Below the pieces are notes generated by a model, which did not search any database, was not told the DNA's origin, and saw nothing but the letters and a program-made list of their open reading frames with translations. This document shows, piece after piece, positions 8,461 to 18,139 of a stretch of 37,831 bases of DNA. Location of the stretch: assembly GCA_013044075.1 (NCBI GenBank), contig JABEVG010000040.1, forward strand, positions 1 to 37,831, written 5' to 3'. Every line of letters starts with the position of its first letter. Position 1 is the first letter of the stretch. The position numbers and the translations under genes are program-made. Source of the stretch: Gallionella sp. GTDB lineage: Bacteria > Pseudomonadota > Gammaproteobacteria > Burkholderiales > Gallionellaceae.

Positions 8461-11400
8461 TATGCGACCTCCAGTTGTTTGGCTTTTTGCGCGGCGATGT
8501 CCTGCAAGGCACGACGGTATTCGGTCGGCATCACCTTGGTGAACTTGGGCAGATAGCCGGCCCAGTTCTCCAGTATCAGACGCGCGCGTTCGCTGCCGGT
8601 GTACATCAGATGCTTCTCGATCTGCTCGCGCAGAGCGTGTTCATCGGCTTTGTCGAGATGATTGAAATGCACACGGCCATGCGCTTCGACTTCGCCGGTT
8701 TCACTCGCTGCGGCTTCTTCCGGTATCGGTTCGAGCGCGACCATGGACAGGTTGCAACGCTTCTCGAACTGGCCATCCTCGTCCAGCACGAAGGCCACGC
8801 CACCCGACATACCCGCCGCGAAGTTACGCCCCGTCATGCCCAGCACGATGACCATACCGCCGGTCATGTACTCGCAACCGTGGTCGCCCAGGCCTTCCAC
8901 GACGGCGATCGCGCCGGAGTTGCGCACCGCAAAACGCTCGCCCGCCACACCGTTGAAATAGCATTCGCCGGAAGTCGCACCGTACATCACGGTGTTGCCG
9001 ACAATGATGTTCTCGTGCGACACCAGCTTGGCTTCCGCTGGCGGCATGATGGCGATACGTCCGCCGCACAGGCCTTTGCCCACATAGTCGTTGCCTTCAC
9101 CGCGCAACTCGAACGAGATACCGTGCGACAGGAACGCGCCGAAGCTCTGACCCGCCGTGCCGGTGAACTTCACTTGTATGGTGTCGGTCGGCAGACCAGC
9201 TTGACCGTAACGCTTGGCCACTTCGTGCGACAACATCGTGCCGACGGTGCGGTTGACGTTGCCGATCCTGCTCTCGATGACCACCGGATTTTTGTCGTTC
9301 AACGCCTGCTGCGCCTTGGCGATCAGGGTGTTGTCCAGTGCCTTGTCCAACTCGTGGTCCTGGCCGCTGTCATGGCGGCGCGCCACGCTGGCCGGCATGT
9401 TCGGTTGATGGAACACGCGGGAGAAGTCCAGACCCCGCGACTTCCAGTGCGCGATGCCGTGCTTCACATCGAGCAGATCGCTGCGGCCGATCAGGTCGTC
9501 GAACTTGCGGATACCCATCTGTGCCATCAGCTCGCGCACCTCTTCGGCGACGAAGAAGAAGTAGTTCACCACGTGCTCCGGCTGGCCGGTGAATTTCTTG
9601 CGCAGTTCCGGGTCCTGTGTCGCCACGCCGACCGGGCAGGTGTTCAGATGGCACTTGCGCATCATGATGCAACCTTCCACGACCAGCGGAGCGGTCGCAA
9701 AACCGAACTCGTCCGCACCGAGCAACGCGCCGATCAGCACATCGCGACCGGTCTTCAACTGACCATCGACTTGCAGCGCGATACGGCCGCGCAACTGGTT
9801 CAGCACCAGGGTCTGCTGCGCCTCGGCCAGACCCAGTTCCCAGGGTGTACCGGCATGCTTGATGGAGGAGATGGGCGATGCGCCGGTGCCGCCGTCGAAG
9901 CCGGAAACCACGATGTGGTCGGCCTTGGCTTTGGACACACCCGCTGCCACCGTACCCACGCCGACCTCGGACACCAGCTTCACCGAGATGGAAGCGGTCG
10001 GGTTGGCGTTCTTCAGGTCATGGATGAGCTGCGCCAGATCCTCGATGGAATAGATGTCGTGATGCGGAGGGGGCGAGATCAGACCCACGCCAGGCACGGA
10101 GAAGCGCAGCTTGGCGATGTACTCGGACACCTTGCCGCCGGGCAACTGGCCGCCTTCGCCTGGCTTCGCGCCCTGCGCCATCTTGATCTGGATCTGGTCC
10201 GCGCTGGCCAGGTATTCCGCCGTCACCCCGAAACGACCGGACGCGACCTGCTTGATCTTGGAGCGCAGCGAATCGCCCGGCAGCATCTGCCTGTCCGCTT
10301 CGATACGGCTTTTGCCGATGATGTCGGACAGCATCTCGCCGCCCTTGAATGTTTTGAAGCGTGCGGCATCTTCACCGCCTTCGCCGGTGTTCGATTTGCC
10401 GCCGATACGGTTCATGGCGATGGCCAGCGTGGTGTGCGCCTCGGTGGAGATCGAACCCAGCGACATCGCGCCGGTGACGAAACGCTTGACGATGTCTTTC
10501 GCGGAATCGACTTCATCCAGCGGCACTGCTGCGCCGAGCGGCTTGATCTCGAACAGGCCGCGCAAGGTCTTCAATTTCGACGATTGGTCGTTGATGAGCT
10601 TGGCGTATTCCTTGTAGGTCGCGGCGTTGTTGGTGCGCGTCGCGTTCTGCAACTTGGCGATGGAATCGGGCGTCCACATGTGTTCTTCGCCGCGCACGCG
10701 GTAGGCATATTCGCCGCCCGCTTCCAGCATGTTCGCCAGTACCGGGTCGTTGCCGAACGCGTTGCTGTGCGTGCGCACAGTCTCTTCCGCGACTTCATTG
10801 AGCGAGATGCCTTCGATCTGCGTTGCCGTGCCGGTGAAGAACTCGGCCACGAAACTCGCGTTCAGGCCGATGGCTTCGAAGATCTGCGCGCCGCAATACG
10901 ATTGGTAGGTTGAGATGCCCATCTTGGACATGACTTTCATCAGCCCCTTGTTGATGGCCTTGATGAAACGCTTCTTCGCCTCTTTCACTTCCACGCTGGC
11001 GGGCAACTTCATGGCCGCGATGGTCTCGTAGGCCAGCCACGGGCAGACCGCTTCCGCGCCGTAACCGGCCAGCAGGGCGAAGTGATGCACTTCGCGCGCC
11101 GAACCGGTATCAACCACCAAGCCGGTGCTGGTGCGCGAACCGGCGCGTACCAAATGCAGATGCACCTTGGAGGTCGCCACCAGTGCGGGAATCGCCACAC
11201 GCTGCGCCGACATGGCGCGATCCGACAAAATCAACACGTTGTAGCCATCGGCCACGGCTTGGTCGGCTGCGGCACATAAGGCTTTGACTGCGACTTCGCA
11301 TCCGGCCGCGCCCTGCTCAGCCGGATAGGTGATGTCCAGCACCAGAGAGCGGTATTGGCCTTGGGTCAGGCTGTCGATGTTGCGCAGCTTGGCGATGTCC

Positions 11401-13124
11401 TCGTTGGACAACACCGGCTGATGCACTTCCAGACGCAGGGTGGGGTCGGTCTCGTCTATGCCCAACAGATTCGGTTTCGGCCCGATGAAGGAAGTCAGCG
11501 ACATGACGATCTCTTCGCGTATCGGATCGATGGGCGGGTTGGTCACTTGCGCGAACAACTGCTGGAAGTAATCGTAGAAAGACCGGTTCTTGTTGGACAG
11601 CACCGCCAATGCGGCATCCGTCCCCATCGAACCGGTCGGCTCCTCGCCCGCGTTGACCATAGGTGCGAGGATGAACTTCACGTCTTCCTGCGAGTAGCCG
11701 AACGCTTGCTGCGTGTCGAGCAAGGAAGCATTGAGCGTCTGCTTGCCATTGACAGCGGGCAGATCGCCCAGGAAATAGCGCGACTTTTCTATCCACTGGC
11801 GGTACGGTTTGGCGGTAGCAATCTGGTTCTTCAGCTCACTGTCGTCGATGATGCGTCCGGCTTCCATGTCGATAAGGAACATCTTGCCCGGCTGCAAACG
11901 CCACTTCTTCACCACCTTGTGTTGCGGGATGTGCAGCACGCCCATCTCGGAAGCGAGCAGCACCATGTCGTCATCGGTGATCAGATAACGCGCGGGACGC
12001 AGGCCGTTGCGGTCCAGCGTCGCGCCTATCATCTTGCCGTCGGTGAAGGCCACTGCGGCGGGGCCGTCCCATGGCTCCATCAGTGCGGCGTGATATTCGT
12101 AGAAGGCGCGGCGTTCCTCGTCCATCAGCGGGTTGCCCGCCCAGGCTTCTGGAATCAGAATCATCATCGCGTGGGGCAGCGAATAGCCGCCCGCCACTAA
12201 CAGCTCCAACGCGTTGTCGAAACACGCCGAATCGGACTGACCGTCCACGATCAGCGGCCACAGTTTTTCCAGATCCTCACCCAGCAGGTTAGAAGACATC
12301 GCCGCGTGGCGCGCCGCCATCCAGTTCACGTTGCCGCGCACCGTGTTGATCTCGCCGTTGTGCGCGATCATGCGGAACGGGTGCGCCAGGTTCCAGGTCG
12401 GAAAGGTGTTGGTGGAGAAGCGTTGATGCACCAAGGCCAGCGCGCTGATCAGCGTCGCGTCTTGCAGATCGAGGTAGTACTTGCCGACCTGGTCGGCCAG
12501 CAACATCCCTTTGTAGACGATGGTGCGCGAGGACATGGAAGGACAGTAGAAACCCTTGCCCTGTGCATCGCCCAAACCGCGTACCGCGTGTTCCATGGTC
12601 TTGCGGATGACGAACAGTTTGCGCTCGAAGCCATCCTGGTCCGCGCAATTCTTGCCGCGCGCGATGAACACCTGACGCACCACCGGCTCGACCAGCTTGA
12701 CGCTCTCGCCCAGTATCGAGCTGTCCACCGGCACATCGCGCCAGCCCAGTAAAGACTGGCCTTCGGCGGCGATCTTGTCGGCGACGACCTGCTCACAGGT
12801 CGCGCGCGCCTTGGCATCGCGGGGCAGGAACAACATCGCCACACCATAGCTGCCGACGGCGGGCAAAGTGATATTCGATGCAGCGCATTTCGCGCGCAAG
12901 AAGGCATCCGGCACCTGCAACAAGATACCCGCGCCGTCACCGGCCAGCGGGTCGGCACCCACCGCACCGCGATGCGTCAGGTTCTCCAAAATCTGCAAAC
13001 CCTGACTGACCATGTCATGGCTTTTCTTGCCCTTGATATGAGCAACAAAGCCCACTCCACAGGCATCGCGCTCTTGGCGCGGATCATATAAACCTTGCTG
13101 CATCGGCAAAGAAGAATTGCTCAC
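8460..13124 (-). CDS. gltB: Glutamate synthase (NADPH) large subunit
   Basis: The 1554-residue large subunit carries the N-terminal class II glutamine amidotransferase domain. The catalytic Cys22 ([12 protein letters not shown]) becomes N-terminal after removal of a 21-residue propeptide. An ammonia-channel/central region follows, then the FMN synthase domain ([23 protein letters not shown]) and the C-terminal beta-helix (GXGXG) domain. Cys1152, Cys1158 and Cys1163 ([12 protein letters not shown]) fit the C-x5-C-x4-C ligands of the [3Fe-4S] cluster. The start is a GTG at 13124 with GGGGAA six bases upstream; it leaves a propeptide of usual length. It is the first gene of gltB-gltD-hemE, with a promoter candidate and a terminator-like hairpin in its leader. 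Confidence 0.97.
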   Translation of the reverse strand: MSNSSLPMQQGLYDPRQERDACGVGFVAHIKGKKSHDMVSQGLQILENLTHRGAVGADPLAGDGAGILLQVPDAFLRAKCAASNITLPAVGSYGVAMLFLPRDAKARATCEQVVADKIAAEGQSLLGWRDVPVDSSILGESVKLVEPVVRQVFIARGKNCADQDGFERKLFVIRKTMEHAVRGLGDAQGKGFYCPSMSSRTIVYKGMLLADQVGKYYLDLQDATLISALALVHQRFSTNTFPTWNLAHPFRMIAHNGEINTVRGNVNWMAARHAAMSSNLLGEDLEKLWPLIVDGQSDSACFDNALELLVAGGYSLPHAMMILIPEAWAGNPLMDEERRAFYEYHAALMEPWDGPAAVAFTDGKMIGATLDRNGLRPARYLITDDDMVLLASEMGVLHIPQHKVVKKWRLQPGKMFLIDMEAGRIIDDSELKNQIATAKPYRQWIEKSRYFLGDLPAVNGKQTLNASLLDTQQAFGYSQEDVKFILAPMVNAGEEPTGSMGTDAALAVLSNKNRSFYDYFQQLFAQVTNPPIDPIREEIVMSLTSFIGPKPNLLGIDETDPTLRLEVHQPVLSNEDIAKLRNIDSLTQGQYRSLVLDITYPAEQGAAGCEVAVKALCAAADQAVADGYNVLILSDRAMSAQRVAIPALVATSKVHLHLVRAGSRTSTGLVVDTGSAREVHHFALLAGYGAEAVCPWLAYETIAAMKLPASVEVKEAKKRFIKAINKGLMKVMSKMGISTYQSYCGAQIFEAIGLNASFVAEFFTGTATQIEGISLNEVAEETVRTHSNAFGNDPVLANMLEAGGEYAYRVRGEEHMWTPDSIAKLQNATRTNNAATYKEYAKLINDQSSKLKTLRGLFEIKPLGAAVPLDEVDSAKDIVKRFVTGAMSLGSISTEAHTTLAIAMNRIGGKSNTGEGGEDAARFKTFKGGEMLSDIIGKSRIEADRQMLPGDSLRSKIKQVASGRFGVTAEYLASADQIQIKMAQGAKPGEGGQLPGGKVSEYIAKLRFSVPGVGLISPPPHHDIYSIEDLAQLIHDLKNANPTASISVKLVSEVGVGTVAAGVSKAKADHIVVSGFDGGTGASPISSIKHAGTPWELGLAEAQQTLVLNQLRGRIALQVDGQLKTGRDVLIGALLGADEFGFATAPLVVEGCIMMRKCHLNTCPVGVATQDPELRKKFTGQPEHVVNYFFFVAEEVRELMAQMGIRKFDDLIGRSDLLDVKHGIAHWKSRGLDFSRVFHQPNMPASVARRHDSGQDHELDKALDNTLIAKAQQALNDKNPVVIESRIGNVNRTVGTMLSHEVAKRYGQAGLPTDTIQVKFTGTAGQSFGAFLSHGISFELRGEGNDYVGKGLCGGRIAIMPPAEAKLVSHENIIVGNTVMYGATSGECYFNGVAGERFAVRNSGAIAVVEGLGDHGCEYMTGGMVIVLGMTGRNFAAGMSGGVAFVLDEDGQFEKRCNLSMVALEPIPEEAAASETGEVEAHGRVHFNHLDKADEHALREQIEKHLMYTGSERARLILENWAGYLPKFTKVMPTEYRRALQDIAAQKAKQLEVA

Positions 13125-13167
13125 GGCGTTCCCCAGTAAAAACTCAACAACTCAAAACGTTAAAGCG

Positions 13168-13192
13168 AAAAAATGGCGACACACGTCGCCAT
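13168..13192 (-). terminator. Terminator-like hairpin in the gltB leader (possible attenuator)
   Basis: On the minus strand ATGGCGAC-GTGT-GTCGCCAT is a perfect 8-bp stem with a tetraloop, followed by a run of T. It lies 44 bp before the gltB start and downstream of the predicted gltB promoter, with no upstream minus-strand gene to terminate. Attenuation or premature termination of gltB transcripts is therefore the natural reading. A mini-ORF ATG...TAA of 10 codons (MATCVAIFSL) spans the hairpin exactly, but has no strong ribosome-binding site. Confidence 0.65.
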
Positions 13193-13225
13193 ACCAACTG
13201 CAAATACAAAAGCGAAAGGGCGGGA

Positions 13226-13254
13226 ATCTTACCTTGTCTCAGGGTATAGGGCAA
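13226..13254 (-). promoter_or_regulatory. Candidate sigma70 promoter of gltBD-hemE
   Basis: Minus strand: -35 TTGCCC (13254-13249), 17-bp spacer, -10 TAAGAT (13231-13226), each 4 of 6 matches to consensus. It predicts a start near 13219 and a leader of about 95 nt containing the hairpin at 13192-13168. Confidence 0.45.
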
Positions 13255-13290
13255 CCGCTCTGACACGCCACTGACACTGTTTAAAACAAC

Positions 13291-13319
13291 TTTACGCCGG
13301 TGTGCGTTTTTGTTATGTT
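13291..13319 (+). promoter_or_regulatory. Candidate sigma70 promoter of the mgtA leader
   Basis: TTTACG (13291-13296), a 17-bp spacer and TATGTT (13314-13319) form a weak but correctly spaced promoter. The predicted start near 13326 is just upstream of the SD-preceded mini-ORF at 13351, and gives an mgtA leader of about 260 nt. Confidence 0.3.
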
Positions 13320-13350
13320 GCGCGCCGTTTCGTTCTGTCGAGGGCCCTAT

Positions 13351-13410
13351 ATGGATACGTGTTCAAGTGATCGTTGCACCTTGACGGTCGGCATGCTCTT
13401 GGCAAAGTAA
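13351..13410 (+). CDS. 19-codon upstream ORF in the mgtA leader
   Basis: ATG 13351 to TAA 13408-13410 encodes MDTCSSDRCTLTVGMLLAK. A GAGGG ribosome-binding site at 13340-13344 is six bases before the ATG. The last codons are the 5' arms of two leader helices (13386-13394 and 13395-13405), so a ribosome finishing this ORF would block both. The position recalls the MgtL leader peptide of enterobacterial mgtA, but the sequence is not similar. Like MgtL it has acidic residues near its N-terminus (Asp2, Asp7), which may be coincidence. Translation is not proven. Confidence 0.55.
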   Translation: MDTCSSDRCTLTVGMLLAK

Positions 13411-13587
13411 GCCGCAGAATCTTCTCTGTCGCTATCTTGCCAAGAGCGAGATAGCGGTTTCACCCGGAGCGTTTGCTCCAAATCGCGACAATTCTCACCG
13501 CATCCCGAAGACCGGCACATTAGTGCTGCGACTCTCGCGTTTATGCCGACCTTTTCCATACGCTGTATGAAGCATAGAAGGGAAAAG
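13386..13587 (+). ncRNA. Structured 5' leader / candidate cis-regulatory RNA of mgtA
   Basis: A set of perfect helices can be drawn. P1: GGTCGGCAT 13386-13394 with ATGCCGACC 13543-13551, a 9-bp closing helix. P2: GCTCTTGGCAA 13395-13405 with TTGCCAAGAGC 13437-13447, 11 bp and stacked directly on P1. P3: GGAGC-GTTT-GCTCC 13466-13479. P4: 13513-13518 with 13523-13528 around ATTA. A competing helix, CGCTATCT 13430-13437 with AGATAGCG 13449-13456, cannot coexist with P2. A last hairpin, CTTTTCC 13551-13557 with GGAAAAG 13581-13587, covers most of the mgtA Shine-Dalgarno AGAAGGGA (13576-13583). No T-run follows the helices, so control at the ribosome-binding site or Rho-dependent termination is more likely than intrinsic termination. 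I recognise no named riboswitch class. Confidence 0.6.
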
Positions 13588-13588
13588 C

Positions 13589-16354
13589 ATGAGCCCAGAT
13601 TTTTTTAAGGAATTCTTCGCGGGATTTATCCGCACCCGCGCCATCAGCCGCCACTTCCGGCGGCTCGCCATACTCGATGCCATCAAAGGCACGACAGTCG
13701 CGCGCGATGTCCCTTCCACACTGAGTCACACGCTGACGGATGCGGCCTATCGCGCGGCCGATCCGCTGCTGGCCGGACTGGACAGCCATCTCGACGGCTT
13801 GTCCGAGACCCAGGCGGAACTGATCCGCGCGCGCGTCGGCACCAATGAAGTCGAGCATGAAAAGCCGCTCCCGGCCTGGCTGCATCTTTGGTATTGCTAC
13901 AAAAATCCGTTCAGCCTGTTGCTGACGGTGCTGGCCGCCATCTCTTTTTTCACCGAGGACATCAAGGCCGCCATCGTGATTTCCGCCATGGTGGTGCTGG
14001 CCACGCTCATCCGTTTTATCCAGGAAAGCCGCTCCAACAATGCGGCTGACAAACTCAAGGAGATGGTGAGCAATACGGCGACCGTGCTGCGCCGCGACCC
14101 CGCGCAGGATGCCGCCGAGGAAGCACGCCGCTACTTCAATGTGGTGCTGCATCCCAAAGGCCCGCGCAAGGCCGAGGTCGCCATCAAACTGTTGGTACCC
14201 GGCGATCTGGTACTGCTGTCGGCGGGCGATATGATCCCCGCCGACCTGCGTATCCTGTCCGCCAAAGACCTGTTCGTCAGCCAATCGGCGATGACGGGAG
14301 AATCCATGCCGGTGGAAAAATTTGCCGACCAGCGCGTCGCCAACGTCAGCAATGCCATCGAGCTCGACAACATTCTGTTCATGGGGACCAACGTGGTCAG
14401 CGGTTCGGCCAAGGCGGTGGTGATCGCCACAGGCGGCAACACCTATTTCGGCGCGTTGGCACAACGGGTGACCGCCACCACGCGCACCCTGACTTCTTTT
14501 CAGGCCGGCATCAACAAGGTCAGCTGGTTGCTGATCCGTTTCATGCTGGTGATGACCCCGGTGGTGCTGCTCATCAACGGTTTTACCAAAGGGGATTGGC
14601 TGGAGGCCTCGCTGTTCGCTTTGTCGGTGGCGGTGGGCCTGACCCCCGAGATGCTGCCGATGATCGTCACCACCACGCTCGCCAAAGGTGCAGTGGTGTT
14701 GTCGCGGCAAAAGGTGATCGTCAAACGTCTGGATGCAATCCAGAACTTCGGTGCGATGGACGTGCTGTGCACCGACAAGACCGGCACGCTGACCCAGGAC
14801 AAGATTTTCCTCGAACGTCACACCGACGTGTTCGGGCATGCATCGGACACGGTGCTCAATTACGCTTACCTGAACAGCTATTACCAGACCGGGCTGAAGA
14901 ACCTGCTGGATGTGGCGGTGCTGGAACACGTCGAGGTTCACCAGGAGCTGTCCATCAACACGGCGTTCCACAAGATCGACGAGATCCCTTTCGACTTCGT
15001 GCGCCGCCGGATGTCGGTGGTGGTTGCCGAACAGGACGGGCAACATCTGCTGATCTGCAAAGGAGCACTGGAAGAAGTGCTCGCGATATGCGACCAGGTC
15101 AGGCACGGCGACCAGGTCGAGCCCTTGCAATCCGACGTGCTGGCGCGTATCCGTGCCGTGACCGCCTCCTTGAATGAAGAAGGCCTGCGGGTCGTCGCAG
15201 TCGCCGCAAAAGAAATGGCCAGCCCCTGTGTTTCGTACAGTGTTGGCGATGAAAATGCATTGACGCTGATCGGCTATATCGCCTTCCTCGACCCGCCCAA
15301 AGAATCCACCGCGCCGGCCATCAAGGCACTCAAAGAGCATGGCGTGACCGTCAAGGTGCTGACCGGCGATAACGAGCTGGTGACGCTCAAAATCTGCCGC
15401 GAAGTGGGGCTGCCGATAGCGGGCGTGCTGCTGGGCGCGCAGGTCGAGGACATGCCCGAAGCGGTGTTGGCCGAGCAAGTCGAGCAATGCAACATCTTCG
15501 CCAAGCTGACCCCCTCTCACAAAGAACGCATCGTCCAGGCACTGCGCCGCAACGGCCATGTGGTCGGATTCATGGGCGACGGCATCAACGACGCGCCCGC
15601 CCTGCGCGCCGCCGACATCGGCATCTCGGTGGATACCGCCGTGGATATCGCCAAAGAAGCGGCGGACATCATTCTGCTCGAGCGCAGCCTGATGGTGCTG
15701 GAAGAAGGCGTGATCGAAGGACGCAAGACCTCCGCCAACATGTTGAAGTACATCAAGATGACCGCCAGCTCCAATTTCGGCAACGTGTTCTCGGTGCTGG
15801 TGGCGGGTGCATTCCTCCCGTTTTTGCCGATGCTGCCGCTGCATCTGCTGGTGCAGAACCTGCTGTATGACTTCTCCCAGATTGCCATCCCGTTCGATAG
15901 CGTGGATGAGGAACAGGTCAAATATCCGCAAAGCTGGAAGCCGGACGACATCGGCCGCTTCATGATATTTTTCGGGCCGATCAGCTCGATCTTCGACATC
16001 GTCACCTATTGCCTGATGTGGTTCGTGTTTTCCGCCAACACGACGGAACAGCAGACCCTGTTCCAGTCCGGCTGGTTTGTCGAAGGGCTGATGTCGCAGA
16101 CGCTGATCGTGCATATGATACGCACGCAAAAGATCCCCTTCCTCCAGAGCAAGCCCAGCTGGCAGTTGATGAGCGCGACCATACTCATCGTCTCCGCCGG
16201 TATTTTCCTGGTGATGGGACCGTATGCGAGCTACTTCAAACTGCAAGCCTTGCCGCCGGTCTACTTCGTGTATCTGTCCGTCATTCTGCTGGGTTACATG
16301 GTGCTCACCCAAGCCATGAAAGGCATCTACACCCGCAAATACGGCTGGCAATAG
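13589..16354 (+). CDS. mgtA: Mg2+-importing P-type ATPase
   Basis: The 921-residue protein is a P-type (P3B) ATPase that brings Mg2+ into the cytoplasm at the inner membrane. Visible landmarks are the actuator TGES (236-239), the phosphorylation motif DKTGTLT with Asp396, the hinge GDGINDAPALRAADIGISVDTAVD (from residue 663) and about ten membrane segments. The transmembrane segments include PFSLLLTVLAAISFF and the C-terminal cluster with SSNFGNVFSVLVAGAFLPFLPM, which is characteristic of MgtA/MgtB. ATG 13589 has AGAAGGGA upstream. The gene sits behind a long structured leader with a mini-ORF and is followed after 80 bp by a porin gene on the same strand. Low-Mg2+ induction is expected from the family, not shown by the sequence. 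Confidence 0.95.
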   Translation: MSPDFFKEFFAGFIRTRAISRHFRRLAILDAIKGTTVARDVPSTLSHTLTDAAYRAADPLLAGLDSHLDGLSETQAELIRARVGTNEVEHEKPLPAWLHLWYCYKNPFSLLLTVLAAISFFTEDIKAAIVISAMVVLATLIRFIQESRSNNAADKLKEMVSNTATVLRRDPAQDAAEEARRYFNVVLHPKGPRKAEVAIKLLVPGDLVLLSAGDMIPADLRILSAKDLFVSQSAMTGESMPVEKFADQRVANVSNAIELDNILFMGTNVVSGSAKAVVIATGGNTYFGALAQRVTATTRTLTSFQAGINKVSWLLIRFMLVMTPVVLLINGFTKGDWLEASLFALSVAVGLTPEMLPMIVTTTLAKGAVVLSRQKVIVKRLDAIQNFGAMDVLCTDKTGTLTQDKIFLERHTDVFGHASDTVLNYAYLNSYYQTGLKNLLDVAVLEHVEVHQELSINTAFHKIDEIPFDFVRRRMSVVVAEQDGQHLLICKGALEEVLAICDQVRHGDQVEPLQSDVLARIRAVTASLNEEGLRVVAVAAKEMASPCVSYSVGDENALTLIGYIAFLDPPKESTAPAIKALKEHGVTVKVLTGDNELVTLKICREVGLPIAGVLLGAQVEDMPEAVLAEQVEQCNIFAKLTPSHKERIVQALRRNGHVVGFMGDGINDAPALRAADIGISVDTAVDIAKEAADIILLERSLMVLEEGVIEGRKTSANMLKYIKMTASSNFGNVFSVLVAGAFLPFLPMLPLHLLVQNLLYDFSQIAIPFDSVDEEQVKYPQSWKPDDIGRFMIFFGPISSIFDIVTYCLMWFVFSANTTEQQTLFQSGWFVEGLMSQTLIVHMIRTQKIPFLQSKPSWQLMSATILIVSAGIFLVMGPYASYFKLQALPPVYFVYLSVILLGYMVLTQAMKGIYTRKYGWQ

Positions 16355-16434
16355 CCGGGCGTCGGATCGCACAAAATTCACGGCAAGCGGTTAACATCGC
16401 GCGCCTGTCACTGCAACGGATTTGGAAACACGTC

Positions 16435-17817
16435 ATGAAAAGAATATTGATGCCGGCTCTGCTCGCGATACTGCCGTGCCTCGCGCACGCCGGACCATCC
16501 GGCATGGTTCTGGCTGCGGCCGATGTCACGCCCGCGACCCCGCTTTCGCCCGACACACCCGTTCCGGCTGTGCCGCAGGCGTGGGGCTTATACGGCCAAC
16601 TTACCGTTGTCAGCCAGGCGCACCCGGGCTTCACTTCGCCTTATCAGGGCACGAACAGCCTGAGCCCCAAGAGCAGCAGTGCCGAGACGACCGATCTCAC
16701 CCTGTTCGCCGGTGTGCATCTGTGGGACGGTGGCGAGTTCTGGATCAATCCGGAAGTCGATCAGGGATTCGGCTTGAGCAATACGGTGGGCGTAGCGGGC
16801 TTTCCGAGTGGCGAGGCCTACAAGGTCGGCGCGAACACGCCCTATCTGCGCCTGCCTCGCGCGTTCTACCGGCAAACGATCAATCTGGGCGGTGAAGCGC
16901 AGACCATCGCACCGTCTGCCAACCAGATAGAACGCACCCAATCCGCCGACAACATCGTTCTGACACTGGGCAAGTTCTCCGTGGTCGATGTCTTCGATAC
17001 CAACAGTTATGCGCATGACCCCCGGTCCGACTTTCTGAACTGGTCCGTCGTGGATGCGGGCGCGTTTGATTATGCGGCGGATGCGTGGGGATTCAGCAAG
17101 GGCGCATCCGTGGAATGGACGCAATCCTGGTGGACGTTGCGTGGCGGATTTTTCGACCTATCCCAGATTCCGAACACGACGACATTGGATCAAACCTTCG
17201 CGCAGCATGAATGGGTCGGCGAGCTGGAGGAGAGGCACAGCCTGTGGAGTCATCCGGGCAAAGCCAAGCTGTTGAGCTTCATCAATCAGGGCTACATGGG
17301 TAGTTATGCCGATGCCTTGAGCCTCGCGCGGCAGACCAACAGCACGCCGAACACCGCACTGGTTCGCCGCTACGGTTCGCAATCCGGGTTCGCGCTCAAC
17401 CTCGAACAGGAATTTGCTGCGGATCTGGGAGGATTTGCGCGGGTCAGCAAGAACCAGGGCAAGAATGAAGCGTTTGAATTCACCGAGATCAACCAGTCGG
17501 TGTCCGCCGGGCTGTCGCTGAAAGGCGACCGTTGGGATCGGCACGATGACACCCTGGGCTTCGCCGCCGTCGCCAACGGATTATCCGGCGCGGCGCGCAA
17601 TTATTTTGCAGCGGGCGGGATCGGCATCTTGATAGGCGACGGGCAGCTTCCGCATTACGGCACGGAGCAGATCATGGAGACTTACTATGCCTATTCCGTG
17701 CGCGCGATGAATCATTTGACCCTTACCCTGAACTATCAATACGTGGTCAACCCGGCCTACAACCAGGACCGTGGTCCGGTCTCGATCATCGGTGCCCGAT
17801 TGCATCTGGAGTTTTAA
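16435..17817 (+). CDS. OprB-like carbohydrate porin family protein
   Basis: From ATG 16435 (GGA about eight bases upstream) the product is 460 residues. It has a clear signal peptide cut after PCLAHA, then beta-barrel-type alternation with many aromatic girdle residues, ending in LHLEF, a typical outer-membrane C-terminal Phe. Segments such as LTLFAGVHLWDGGEFWINPEVDQGFGLSN, RAFYRQTI and the DTNSYAHDPRSDFLNWSVVDAGAFDYAADAWG region fit the OprB (carbohydrate-selective porin) family. The open frame extends far upstream inside mgtA, but the signal peptide fixes the start. It follows mgtA by 80 bp with no visible terminator, so it may be cotranscribed. A role in outer-membrane passage of small solutes is inferred; sugar specificity is not established by the family name. 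Confidence 0.85.
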   Translation: MKRILMPALLAILPCLAHAGPSGMVLAAADVTPATPLSPDTPVPAVPQAWGLYGQLTVVSQAHPGFTSPYQGTNSLSPKSSSAETTDLTLFAGVHLWDGGEFWINPEVDQGFGLSNTVGVAGFPSGEAYKVGANTPYLRLPRAFYRQTINLGGEAQTIAPSANQIERTQSADNIVLTLGKFSVVDVFDTNSYAHDPRSDFLNWSVVDAGAFDYAADAWGFSKGASVEWTQSWWTLRGGFFDLSQIPNTTTLDQTFAQHEWVGELEERHSLWSHPGKAKLLSFINQGYMGSYADALSLARQTNSTPNTALVRRYGSQSGFALNLEQEFAADLGGFARVSKNQGKNEAFEFTEINQSVSAGLSLKGDRWDRHDDTLGFAAVANGLSGAARNYFAAGGIGILIGDGQLPHYGTEQIMETYYAYSVRAMNHLTLTLNYQYVVNPAYNQDRGPVSIIGARLHLEF

Positions 17818-17831
17818 TCCGGGGGACGGGA

Positions 17832-18139
17832 CTACGCCCCGAGAATCTTGTAAGCCAGTCCGATCACCGCGCAGGCGGCGATGACTTCGATGACACCGCG
17901 CTTGTAACGGAACAGCGCGACAGCCCCCGCGATCGCCCATAGCAAATCATTCCTGAGCGCGTGCAAAAGACGCCGCTCCGAGATACGGCGTTTTTTCTCG
18001 ACCAGGTCCTGATGCAGGATGGCATCTGCCCCGCCGGTCCGCCGAAACTGGTGAAGTCCAGCTTGAGCCAATACCAGAAGGCTTGCGCCAGCGTGACCGG
18101 CGCGGGCGGCTGGTTATCGGGCGGGGCGTCGTTGCGCAT
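17832..18139 (-). pseudogene. Chromate transporter (ChrA) remnant, frameshifted and internally deleted
   Basis: ATG 18139 opens a ChrA-like N-terminus (VTLAQAFWYWLKLDFTSFGGPAGQ). At about 18024 one base appears lost: restoring a C would give Q-I-A-I-L-H-Q-D, after which the next frame continues as LVEKKRRISERRLLHAL, again ChrA-like. Near 17955 this is joined directly to a C-terminal membrane segment (NDLLWAIAGAVALFRYKRG to IGLAYKILGA-stop). About 100 codons remain of a protein usually about 400 residues long. The gene is therefore dead by two lesions, a -1 frameshift and a large in-body deletion. Its start overlaps the HPP gene end by 26 bp, suggesting former translational coupling. Confidence 0.85.

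Noticed and set aside
8475-10913. An 812-codon open frame antisense to gltB, and similar ones opposite gltD, hemE and the R-M gene
   Set aside because: They are low-information shadows of well-supported genes with no recognisable motifs or ribosome-binding sites.
13347-13559. A 70-codon minus-strand open frame across the mgtA leader
   Set aside because: No ribosome-binding site or family resemblance; the plus-strand leader structure and mini-ORF explain the region better.
13541-16381. A 946-codon open frame antisense to mgtA
   Set aside because: Its translation is His/Gln/Gly/Arg-rich without any domain, as expected from the reverse complement of a GC-rich gene; mgtA on the other strand has every P-type ATPase motif.
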